Below, one piece after another: positions 1 through 8,274 of a DNA stretch of 64,000 nt. The translations under genes were made by a program, and so were the position numbers. Source of the DNA: Lachnospiraceae bacterium (GTDB lineage Bacteria; Bacillota; Clostridia; Lachnospirales; Lachnospiraceae); assembly GCA_014804365.1 (NCBI GenBank), contig JAAUZX010000026.1:41730-105729 (forward strand), read 5' to 3'. Position 1 is the stretch's first letter; each line of letters opens with the position of its first letter. Under the pieces are notes generated by a model. It saw nothing but the letters and a program-made list of their open reading frames with translations, was not told the DNA's origin and ran no database searches.

Positions 1-407
1 ACTCTGATACATTCGTTCATACAACGGTTTCGCTGCTCTTCCGATATTAGGTGATAAAAAGGTCCCATATTTAACACAACGTCGAAGGACTCGTCAGCAA
101 AAACAGACAGGTCCGTGGCATCTAAAACGGCGGTTTTCATGTTGTATTGTTTATCAGCTAAATTTTGATTAATAATATCAATGTGCCGTGGTGTGATATC
201 TGTTGCGGTAACATCATGTCCCTTCTCGGCAAAATAGAAGGCATAAATTCCGGTTCCTGCGGCACAATCAAGTATTTTGCTATTCTTTTGTATATGTTCG
301 TCCAGAACTTTAACCGTATTTACAAACTCTATTCTTCTTGCATTATTTGTTGTGAGTCTGTCTTCTTCCTTATAATTTTCATAACTTTCTATGACATAAT
401 TTTTCAT
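1..407 (-). CDS. class I SAM-dependent methyltransferase (truncated by the left window edge)
   Basis: Reverse-strand translation MKNYVIESYENYKEEDRLTTNNARRIEFVNTVKVLDEHIQKNSKILDCAAGTGIYAFYFAEKGHDVTATDITPRHIDII...; motif I DCAAGTGIY; GGAGGGATTTCA RBS before ATG at 407. Absent from the ORF track because no stop lies inside the window. Confidence 0.85.
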   Translation of the reverse strand, partial: MKNYVIESYENYKEEDRLTTNNARRIEFVNTVKVLDEHIQKNSKILDCAAGTGIYAFYFAEKGHDVTATDITPRHIDIINQNLADKQYNMKTAVLDATDLSVFADESFDVVLNMGPFYHLISEEQRNRCMNECIR

Positions 408-460
408 TGAAATCCCTCCGTAATTTTATCTTCAATTTTCAGTTTTCTTATAGAACAATC

Positions 461-493
461 GTAACTGCGAAGAACAGGGTTCTGAACAGTTAC
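461..493. mobile_element. Short palindromic element with 8-bp target-site-like duplication
   Basis: GTAACTGCGAAGAACAGGGTTCTGAACAGTTAC flanked by GAACAATC at 453-460 and GAACAATC at 494-501. Confidence 0.7.
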
Positions 494-537
494 GAACAAT
501 CCATGTATTTTATCTCCAAATATGAATTTTATATAAT

Positions 538-580
538 AAAAAAGCTACCCTCCTTAAATTAAATTTAAGGACGATAGCTC
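538..580 (-). terminator. Rho-independent terminator of the T-box leader
   Basis: Near-perfect hairpin AGCTATCgTCCTTAAATT / AATTTAAGGAgGGTAGCT followed by a T run on the minus strand. Confidence 0.8.
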
Positions 581-815
581 CAAGCTTCGTGATACCACCT
601 TAGTTCATCTGTATTTCACAATACAGACCTCTGCAAGTACGGAATTACTTCGATACTCTGACGCTGTAATGGGCGCTCCCAGTGTAGCCTGTTGTCTATA
701 CAATCGGTACACAGCTCCAAGACCGGTTCAATTTTTATCCTCTGAAGTTTTCCACCAGCCAACTTCTCTCTGTGAGATTCAAAATATTTACTATCTCTTT
801 TCATCGCTTTTATTG
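538..815 (-). promoter_or_regulatory. T-box riboswitch leader
   Basis: Minus strand contains AACTAAGGTGGTATCACG (589-606), matching the T-box consensus, followed by terminator hairpin AGCTATCGTCCTTAAATT..AATTTAAGGAGGGTAGCTTTTTT (538-580); upstream AGAGAGAAGTTGGCTGGTGGAAAACTTC is stem-I-like. Confidence 0.8.
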
Positions 816-825
816 ATTTTTTAAG

Positions 826-854
826 ATACTACAATTAATTCAATATTTTGTCAA
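826..854 (-). promoter_or_regulatory. Sigma-A-type promoter for the T-box transcript
   Basis: Minus strand TTGACA (849-854), 17-bp spacer, TAGTAT (826-831). Confidence 0.7.
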
Positions 855-925
855 GCCCGAGCTCGCCTCACAAATCCAATATTTGCAATTTCTCTGCTTC
901 TTGTGTTAAAATATAATAATATTTT

Positions 926-1082
926 GTAATTATTCAGAAGGTGCTTCCGCGAGGTGTTTTTTGTGAGTGAAGCGTAAGCGGAAGTCACAGAAAACCCGAG
1001 GCAGACTTGTGCGAAATTATGCAGAATGCATAATTTCTGTGCATCTTCGTAACTGTGAAGAACAGGGTTCTGAACAGTTACT
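926..1082. mobile_element. Probable longer MITE-like member of the GTAAC...GTTAC element family
   Basis: Begins GTAATTATTCAG (926-937), ends CTGAACAGTTAC (to 1081), i.e. inverted termini; contains the 33-bp hairpin at 1049-1081 and a perfect hairpin GAAATTATGCA-gaa-TGCATAATTTC (1013-1037); imperfect flanking repeat AATATTTT / GATATTTT. Confidence 0.55.
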
Positions 1083-1140
1083 GATATTTTATGTATTTTG
1101 CAGTCAGGCGCTTGGATTTTGGAAAGGGCATACGGCAGTT

Positions 1141-2907
1141 ATGATGAAAATATACAGAAAACTGATGGTTTTATTGGACAAGCAGCAGAAGCAGAAAATG
1201 GTGTTGCTTGTTTTTCTCATGCTGATCGGGGCGGTCTTAGAGACATTGGGGGTTTCCATGATCTATCCGGTCATGAATATCGTGTTGGAGGAAAATGCGA
1301 TAGAGAATCATGCATATCTGCAGATCATCTGCCGGATTTTCCATACGGACAGCAGCAGGGATCTGACGATTATCGTTATGGGCGGATTGATTCTGATATT
1401 TGTTATTAAGAATATATTTCTGTTCATTCAGCAGAAGATTCAGCTCCGCTTCGTCTATACGAATCAGTTTGCTACTTCCAGAAGGATGATGATCAATTTC
1501 ATGGAGCGTCCCTATGAATATTACTTGAATGCCGATACCGCGGTGATCCAGCGGAATATCACGTCGGACGTGAACAACATGTACGGGCTGATCTTATCGC
1601 TGTTACAGCTGATCAGCGAGAGCATCGTCTTCGTCTGCCTGGCTATTGTCAGTCTGGTGACGGATGTTTGGATGAGTATAATAGTGACAGTACTTTTGGT
1701 GGTTGCCCTGCTTGTCATTAAGTGTATTTTGAAGCCGATTATGAGGAAGGCAGGAGAAGAGAATCAGGAATTTTACAGTGGATTGTATAAATGGATCGAG
1801 CAGTCGGTTATGGGAATCAAGGAGATCAAGATCGCCTGCAAAGAGAATTATTTTATCAATGAATACTCCAAATGCGGAGCCGGATATGTGAGTGCGGTAC
1901 AGCGGTATAATCTCTATAATGCGACACCCAGGCTCTTAATCGAGACGATGGCGATTGCGAGCATGGTGCTGTATCTGATGGTACAGATTATCGGAGGAAC
2001 CGAGGCGACAGATATCTTACCACAGATCGGGTTGTTAGCGGTGGTGGCGATGCGACTGATTCCGTGTGCCAACAGAATCAACAATCACCTGACCTCGATC
2101 TCCTATTTTGAACCGTTTTTCATGGGTGTGAGTGATAATCTGCAGGAGGAGATACGGGACGAGAATATCGACTATGGGGAAGAAGCGTACCAGAATAAGG
2201 TCGATGTAGAGAAACTTGCGATCAGGAAGGATATCGTATTGAAAGATATCACCTATAAGTACCCCAACACGGATGTGCTGATTTTCGATCATGCCGATAT
2301 GACCATACCTATCGGTAAATCGGTGGGAATCGTGGGAACCTCCGGGGCCGGTAAGACTACAGTGGTGGATATTCTGTTAGGGCTTCTCGAGATCGAGAAT
2401 GGCAGTATCCTCGCGGACGGTGTGGAAGTGAGAGACCATTATGCATCATGGCTTAAGAATATCGGTTACATTCCGCAGACGATCTTTATGATCGACTCTA
2501 CGATCCGTAAGAATGTGGCATTCGGCTGTCCGGATGAAGACATAGATGACAACAAAGTGTGGGAGGCGCTCAGGGAAGCACAGCTTGACGAATTTGTGCG
2601 AGGGCTGCCGGAGGGCCTGGATACGAGCATCGGTGAGCGGGGCATTCGTCTGTCGGGCGGACAGAGGCAGCGAATTGGCATCGCCAGAGCGCTTTTCGAA
2701 GATCCGGAGGTGCTGGTGTTAGACGAGGCCACGTCTGCGCTTGACAATGAGACGGAGGCGGCCATTATGGATTCCATTAACAGACTGCATGGGCGCAAGA
2801 CGCTGATCATCATTGCCCACAGACTGCAGACTATCGAGAAGTGCGACATGGTCTACCGGGTGGCGAACGGCAAGGCGGTCATAGAAGAAAACAGAAAAAC
2901 GCACTAA
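1141..2907 (+). CDS. ABC transporter, ATP-binding/permease (PglK-like lipid-linked oligosaccharide flippase)
   Basis: Polytopic N-terminal domain; Walker A GTSGAGKTT, signature LSGGQRQRIGIARAL, Walker B VLVLDEATSALD. The ORF opens at 967, but residues 1-58 are encoded by repeat DNA; MMKIYRKLMVLLDKQQKQK at 1141 is the likelier start. Confidence 0.9.
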   Translation: MMKIYRKLMVLLDKQQKQKMVLLVFLMLIGAVLETLGVSMIYPVMNIVLEENAIENHAYLQIICRIFHTDSSRDLTIIVMGGLILIFVIKNIFLFIQQKIQLRFVYTNQFATSRRMMINFMERPYEYYLNADTAVIQRNITSDVNNMYGLILSLLQLISESIVFVCLAIVSLVTDVWMSIIVTVLLVVALLVIKCILKPIMRKAGEENQEFYSGLYKWIEQSVMGIKEIKIACKENYFINEYSKCGAGYVSAVQRYNLYNATPRLLIETMAIASMVLYLMVQIIGGTEATDILPQIGLLAVVAMRLIPCANRINNHLTSISYFEPFFMGVSDNLQEEIRDENIDYGEEAYQNKVDVEKLAIRKDIVLKDITYKYPNTDVLIFDHADMTIPIGKSVGIVGTSGAGKTTVVDILLGLLEIENGSILADGVEVRDHYASWLKNIGYIPQTIFMIDSTIRKNVAFGCPDEDIDDNKVWEALREAQLDEFVRGLPEGLDTSIGERGIRLSGGQRQRIGIARALFEDPEVLVLDEATSALDNETEAAIMDSINRLHGRKTLIIIAHRLQTIEKCDMVYRVANGKAVIEENRKTH

Positions 2908-2996
2908 AAACCATGACGATGCGACTGCAGTGGCAGATGGTGTACAGCATGGAGCTTCTGAGATGGCAATGAGAAACAGAGAGGAACAGGATAATT

Positions 2997-3425
2997 ATGA
3001 AAAAACTTTGGGATTTTGGATGGGGGATGTATAAGAAATACGAGGAAGGGATCAATTATCTGATTTTCGGATTCCTTGCTTTTGCGTTGAATTTGGTGCT
3101 TTACTATCTGTTTTTTGAAGTGCTCAGTCTGCATTATCTGGTTGCCACGGGGCTGTCATGGGCACTGACGGTGGTGTTTGCGTATTGGACAAACCGGACT
3201 TTTGTCTTTAAGAGTAAGAATCAAGATATGAAGGCGCTGTTTGAAGAGTTTGTTTCTTTTTTCGGTGCCAGAGTTGCAACGGAGCTTTTGGAAATGGCGC
3301 TTATGTTCCTGATGGTGGGCTGTGCGAATCTGGATGAGTATATCTCTAAGTTTGTATGTCAGGTGATTGTGATTGTGGCCAATTATTTTCTCAGTAAACT
3401 ATGGATATTTAAGGAAAAGAAGTAG
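2997..3425 (+). CDS. GtrA family membrane protein
   Basis: EGINYLIFGFLAFALNLVLYYLFFEVL...LSWALTVVFAYWTNRTFVFKSK, typical GtrA pattern. Confidence 0.85.
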   Translation: MKKLWDFGWGMYKKYEEGINYLIFGFLAFALNLVLYYLFFEVLSLHYLVATGLSWALTVVFAYWTNRTFVFKSKNQDMKALFEEFVSFFGARVATELLEMALMFLMVGCANLDEYISKFVCQVIVIVANYFLSKLWIFKEKK

Positions 3426-3511
3426 CCCGGTGGGAAATCTTGCCGACAATCGTTCATGCGGGTATTGCGTGGGGCATGGAGTGTGTGCGGCAGAAAATAG
3501 AGGATAAATCT

Positions 3512-4579
3512 ATGCAGGCAAAAAGACAGGCTAATTTTGAACTGCTGCGTATTGTGGCGATGCTGATGATCATCGTCCTTCATTATCTGAATAAAAGTGA
3601 TCTGATCCTGCTATATACACAGGAGCATTCCGCGGTGAATTATGCGGCGCATTTCATTGAGGCTTTCTGCATCGTCGCGGTGAACTGCTATGTCTTGCTT
3701 AGCGGGTATTTTCTGGTGGAGTCTGCATGGAAACCGGAGCGGGTGGTGTCTTTGGTGGCGCAGATTCTTTTTTATTCCGTACTGATACCGATCGTGTTGA
3801 TCTGTGTGGGAGTGATTTCCGCAGGTGATCTGTCGGTTTATGACTGGTTGAATTATGTGCTCCCGATCGAGACGGAGCATTACTGGTTCGCCACGGCGTA
3901 TCTGATCATGTACCTGTTCGCGCCTCTTTTGGCGGCGGGCGTCAAGGCGGTGGAAAAGCGGACGCTGGAGATCATTATTGGTATCATGGTACTTTTTTTC
4001 TCTGTATGGAAATCTCTGTTGCCGGCGTCGCTTGCCACTGATCGGTATGGATATGATTACGGCTGGTTTCTGTGCCTGTTCCTGATCGCGGCGTATATAC
4101 GGTTGTACGGTCTTCCGAAACTGGAAAAGAAAAGGAACGCGGCGTTTCTCTATGTGGTCATGAGTCTGGGGATTTTTCTGCTGACGATACTATCGGGCAT
4201 TCTGGCGGAGGTGCTGGCGCCTTTTGCCTATTATATGGACATGCCTGATACTTACAATCATATTTTGTGCCTGCTCGGTTCGGTGGGATTTTTCATGCTG
4301 TTTAAAGACATGGGGCCGTGGGAAGGCAGAGTGGCTGCGGTGATCAGATGGGCGGCACCCTATACGTTCGGAGTGTACCTGTTGCATGAGCATATACTGG
4401 TTCGGTATCGGTGGATGAGATGGCTGCGCGTGGAGGCCGTGTGGGGAAGCTGGAAATTCATACCGCATATGGTTGGCTGTGTGTTGATCGTATATGTGGT
4501 TGGTACAGCGGTAGACTGCGCGAGGGCGTGGATATTCCGCAGGGTAAAAGCCTTGTACAAGAAAGTGTGGAGTAAATGA
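3512..4579 (+). CDS. Acyltransferase 3 family membrane protein (O-acetyltransferase)
   Basis: ANFELLRIVAMLMIIVLHYLNKS start typical of acyltransferase_3; multiple TM segments. The ORF opens at 3440; ATG at 3512 has RBS gaggataaatct. Confidence 0.8.
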   Translation: MQAKRQANFELLRIVAMLMIIVLHYLNKSDLILLYTQEHSAVNYAAHFIEAFCIVAVNCYVLLSGYFLVESAWKPERVVSLVAQILFYSVLIPIVLICVGVISAGDLSVYDWLNYVLPIETEHYWFATAYLIMYLFAPLLAAGVKAVEKRTLEIIIGIMVLFFSVWKSLLPASLATDRYGYDYGWFLCLFLIAAYIRLYGLPKLEKKRNAAFLYVVMSLGIFLLTILSGILAEVLAPFAYYMDMPDTYNHILCLLGSVGFFMLFKDMGPWEGRVAAVIRWAAPYTFGVYLLHEHILVRYRWMRWLRVEAVWGSWKFIPHMVGCVLIVYVVGTAVDCARAWIFRRVKALYKKVWSK

Positions 4580-6354
4580 AAAGTGTGACCGCCGCGTACG
4601 GCAGATGTCAAAACTTCATAGAGCGTATTGTATTTCCTTTCATTCTGGTGATCTATCCACTGCTTCGGATTCGGCTGGGGATTGATATGGCGGACACCAC
4701 ATACAGTCTGTCGAATTTCCAGTATTTTCCTTCTATGGACGGCACGTGGATGGTGGCGACGTTCCTTGCAAACGTGGTGGGGAATCTGTTCATGCATCTG
4801 CCTTTCGGAGATAAGCTGATGGGGATGTATTTCTACACGTCGCTTATACAGTCGATGACTGCGCTGGCAGTATATGCAGCATTCCGCAGAAGTGACAGGT
4901 CTGCGGGGCGGATTCCGATGCCGCTTGTGTTTGCGGGTGAGATCATCGCGTTGGGACTGTGTTGGTGCCCATCTACGATTTTATATAATTATTTGACTTA
5001 TCTGCTTATGACGGTGGGGATACTTCTTCTCTACCGCGGTATTCTGAAAGAAGACCGGAGATATTATGTGGCGGCGGGCGTGTGCCTGGGAGCCAATGTG
5101 GCGGTGCGCATGCCGAATGTGATGCAGGCGGCGCTGATCGTGGCGGTGTGGTATGGCACGGCGGTCTGCGGACGGAAGTGGCAGCAGGCAGTTCGTGATA
5201 CGCTGTGGTGCATTGCGGGGTATGTTGTCGGATTCGGTGTACCTCTTGCGGCAATATGTATTAAGTACGGTGCAGGCGCTTATCCCGCCATGATTCAGAC
5301 GATGTTTGCCATGACGGAGAAAGCTACGGATTATAAACCGTCGGCTATGCTGACGGGGATGTTTAGCGATTATATCACAGGTCTTTTCTGGATGGTCTTT
5401 GCGGGAATCTGCATGGCGGGCGGCTGGATGCTCTTTATGCTGCAACGAAGATTATTTCCGGGGAAAAAAGGCGTAGCGGGATTGTGCGGATTTGTCTATG
5501 CGGCGGTGCTGCTGGTACTGTTGCGCTTCTATTGGGGCAGAGGGGTATTTAATTTTCTGTATTATGATTTCGGCAGTATATATTATCCGGCAGTGTTGTT
5601 TCTCCTGACAGCAGTTTATGCAGCGGTATACTGTCTGTGTAGGAAAAGTGTCGGGGCGGAGCAGAAGATTCTGGCGGTGTTGGTGCTTGTACAGATTCTG
5701 ATAACGCCGCTTGGCGGTAACAATAAGTTGTATCCGATTATCAATAATCTGTTTATTGTCGTGCCCTTTGTGTTGTGGGTAGGGTACGGGAAGTTGAAAG
5801 CTGTGGTGGGAATGCCGCATATACTGCTTGTGGTGTTTCTTCTGATTCAGAGTGTGGGCTTTCACCTGAGTTTTTCTTTTCAGGATGGAAGAAACGGTGA
5901 GGCACGTGACACGATTCTGACGGTGCCTGACAAGGTGGCGGGAATCTACACGAATCAGGACAATGCGGCGTGTCTGGAAGAACTGGCCGAGTATACACAG
6001 CAGGAACAGCTTACCGGCAGGGAAGTGATTCTGTACGGAGAGGTTCCGGGTTTGGGGTATTTTCTGGATATGCCTTCGGCGTTATCTACTTTCTGGCCCG
6101 ATCTGGATTCCTACCGCATGGTGGAATATGAGCGGGACATGGAACAGCTGGGAACACCGCCGGTTGTAATCGTGTCTTCTTCTATAGCCGCATATTTGAA
6201 TGAGGATGCCGACGGCATGAACTGGTTCGGTGTAGAGAAGGAAAAGCTGGATCAGGATGAAAAATTGCAGATATTGGGTGAGTATATGAAAGTCCATTCC
6301 TATCAGGAAGGATTCAGTAACGCACGGTATGTAGTATATGTGACAGAAAGCTGA
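4576..6354 (+). CDS. Polytopic membrane protein, possibly a GT-C type glycosyltransferase
   Basis: 592-aa hydrophobic ORF overlapping the upstream stop (ATGA); locus context. Confidence 0.7.
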   Translation: MKSVTAAYGRCQNFIERIVFPFILVIYPLLRIRLGIDMADTTYSLSNFQYFPSMDGTWMVATFLANVVGNLFMHLPFGDKLMGMYFYTSLIQSMTALAVYAAFRRSDRSAGRIPMPLVFAGEIIALGLCWCPSTILYNYLTYLLMTVGILLLYRGILKEDRRYYVAAGVCLGANVAVRMPNVMQAALIVAVWYGTAVCGRKWQQAVRDTLWCIAGYVVGFGVPLAAICIKYGAGAYPAMIQTMFAMTEKATDYKPSAMLTGMFSDYITGLFWMVFAGICMAGGWMLFMLQRRLFPGKKGVAGLCGFVYAAVLLVLLRFYWGRGVFNFLYYDFGSIYYPAVLFLLTAVYAAVYCLCRKSVGAEQKILAVLVLVQILITPLGGNNKLYPIINNLFIVVPFVLWVGYGKLKAVVGMPHILLVVFLLIQSVGFHLSFSFQDGRNGEARDTILTVPDKVAGIYTNQDNAACLEELAEYTQQEQLTGREVILYGEVPGLGYFLDMPSALSTFWPDLDSYRMVEYERDMEQLGTPPVVIVSSSIAAYLNEDADGMNWFGVEKEKLDQDEKLQILGEYMKVHSYQEGFSNARYVVYVTES

Positions 6355-6368
6355 GAGTGTGGTATAAT
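6340..6368 (+). promoter_or_regulatory. Sigma-A-type promoter
   Basis: GTGACA (6340-6345), 17-bp spacer, TATAAT (6363-6368), immediately upstream of the palindromic element at 6381. Confidence 0.6.
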
Positions 6369-6380
6369 ATTCACGCTTTA

Positions 6381-6581
6381 TCTAAGCCGTTCGCGCAGAT
6401 GGAAGCTAATATCTACGGAGCCGCGCTCTCGCTCCGTAAAAAGCATAGCAGACGCTAAACTCGTGAGTTGCTTTGCAACTCTTAACCTCGTTAAGCGCTG
6501 ACCAAAGTTAATTTCGAAGAAATTTACTTTTTTTATGGGGCTCCTTAAGAAATTAGCTTCCATCTGCGCTAGGTATTGGAT
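6381..6581. repeat. Large imperfect palindrome, family copy 1
   Basis: 18-bp perfect outer stem GCGCAGATGGAAGCTAAT (6393-6410) / ATTAGCTTCCATCTGCGC (6552-6569); core GAGTTGCtttGCAACTC; similar to 51515-51691 and, in the core, 51715-51880. Confidence 0.85.
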
Positions 6582-6615
6582 TATGACGGAACGGTGACAA
6601 ATAGGGAATTATATT

Positions 6616-7059
6616 ATGAAAATCAGTGAAGTGACTGCAAATCGGAAAAAATATATAGATTTACTTTTTCTGGCCGATGAGCAGGAGGAGATGATAGACC
6701 GTTACTTGGAAAAAGGAACGATGTATATTCTTGATGATAACGGGGTAAAAGCCGAATGTGTTGTTACCGATGAATCAGACGGAGTTTTGGAAATAAAGAA
6801 TATCGCTACTGATCCGAACCATCAGGGAAAAGGCTATGGGAAAATGTTGATTGATTTTATCATAGAGAGGTATTCGGGACAGTACACTGTTTTGCAGGTC
6901 GGTACGGGCGACAGTCTTTTAACGATTCCGTTCTATGAGAAATGCGGATTTACCCGTTCACATATTGTAAAAGATTTTTTTATTGATCATTACGATCATC
7001 CGATTTATGAGTGTGGTGTACAGCTTGTCGATATGGTTTATTTGCAAAGAAAATTGTAA
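6616..7059 (+). CDS. GNAT family N-acetyltransferase
   Basis: IKNIATDPNHQGKGYGKMLIDFIIERY acetyl-CoA binding motif; FYEKCGFTRSH. Confidence 0.9.
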   Translation: MKISEVTANRKKYIDLLFLADEQEEMIDRYLEKGTMYILDDNGVKAECVVTDESDGVLEIKNIATDPNHQGKGYGKMLIDFIIERYSGQYTVLQVGTGDSLLTIPFYEKCGFTRSHIVKDFFIDHYDHPIYECGVQLVDMVYLQRKL

Positions 7060-7115
7060 ATATGCTGCTTTCGAGTGGGTTTGTGTTACGGCAGTAAACA
7101 GAGAGGAATATAGAT

Positions 7116-8246
7116 ATGATTAATTTTAACGTACCTCCTTATACGGGAAATGAAATCGAATATATGAGGGAAGCTATCGGGAATCAGAAGATCTGCGGGG
7201 ATGGACCTTTTACTAAAAAATGCAGTGAGTGGATCGAGCGGCAGACCGGCACGGCGAAATGCCTGCTCACCACATCGTGCACCCATGCTACGGAGCTGGC
7301 GGCGCTGCTGGCGGATATCAAGGCGGGTGACGAGGTGATCATGCCTTCCTATACATTCGTGTCCACGGCGGATGCGTTTGTGTTGCGCGGAGCTACGGCG
7401 GTATTTGTGGATGTCAGACCGGATACCATGAATATAGATGAGAAACTGATTGAAGAGGCCATTACGGAACGAACCAGAGCCATTGCACCGGTGCACTATG
7501 CGGGTGTGGGCTGTGAGATGGATACGATCATGGATATTGCGAAGCGGCACAATCTGATGGTGATCGAAGACGCTGCGCAGGGAATTATGGCATCTTATAA
7601 GGGGAGACCTTTGGGAACTTTCGGAGAATTTGGCTGTTTCAGCTTTCATGAGACGAAGAATTTCAGTATGGGCGAAGGCGGGGCGCTGCTCATACGGGAT
7701 GAACAATATATTGAGACTGCGGAGATCTATCGGGAGAAGGGGACAGACCGCAGTAAATATTTCCGCGGGCAGGTGGACAAGTACCGCTGGCAGAATTACG
7801 GTTCTTCCTATCTGCCAAGCGACATGAATGCCGCCTATCTGTATGCACAACTGGAGCTGGCGGATGAGATTACGCAGGCAAGGATAGACAGGTGGAAGCA
7901 GTATAGAGAACTTCTGGCACCTCTTGCGGAAGCGGGGATGATTGAACTGCCTTATGTACCGGAGTACTGCACTCACAACGGGCATATGTTTTATATTAAG
8001 ACGAAGGACATGGAAGAGAGAACCAGACTGATCAACTTCTTGAAAGAGAAAGAGATCATGGTGGTATTCCATTATGTACCTCTGCATTCGGCGCCTGCGG
8101 GGATGAAATTCGGCAGATTCCACGGCGAAGACCGTTATACGACAAAAGAGAGCGAGAGACTTCTGCGTCTGCCCATGTTCTATAATCTGACGGCAGATGA
8201 GGTAGAGTACATTACGGATCAGGTGAAAGCATTCTACCGCCTATAG
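7116..8246 (+). CDS. wecE: DegT/DnrJ/EryC1/StrS aminotransferase, WecE/RffA-like (dTDP-4-amino-4,6-dideoxygalactose transaminase)
   Basis: NFNVPPYTGNEIEYMREAIGNQKICGDGPFTKKCSEWIE...PSYTFVSTADAFVLRGATAVFVDVRPDTMNID...EDAAQGIMASYKGRPLGTFGEFGCFSFHETKNFSMGEGGAL. Confidence 0.88.
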   Translation: MINFNVPPYTGNEIEYMREAIGNQKICGDGPFTKKCSEWIERQTGTAKCLLTTSCTHATELAALLADIKAGDEVIMPSYTFVSTADAFVLRGATAVFVDVRPDTMNIDEKLIEEAITERTRAIAPVHYAGVGCEMDTIMDIAKRHNLMVIEDAAQGIMASYKGRPLGTFGEFGCFSFHETKNFSMGEGGALLIRDEQYIETAEIYREKGTDRSKYFRGQVDKYRWQNYGSSYLPSDMNAAYLYAQLELADEITQARIDRWKQYRELLAPLAEAGMIELPYVPEYCTHNGHMFYIKTKDMEERTRLINFLKEKEIMVVFHYVPLHSAPAGMKFGRFHGEDRYTTKESERLLRLPMFYNLTADEVEYITDQVKAFYRL

Positions 8247-8274
8247 AGTAAATATGATTGAGGGCATGTAGTTC

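Noticed and set aside
165-410. 81-aa plus-strand ORF
   Set aside because: Overlaps the opposite-strand methyltransferase, which has a clear SAM motif and RBS.
616-804. 62-aa minus-strand ORF
   Set aside because: Lies within the T-box leader and is explained by RNA structure.
6378-6563. 61-aa minus-strand ORF
   Set aside because: Entirely within the large palindrome; no evidence of coding function.
7086-8123. 345-aa minus-strand ORF
   Set aside because: Exactly antisense to the WecE-like gene; low-complexity His/Arg/Ile composition typical of shadow ORFs.
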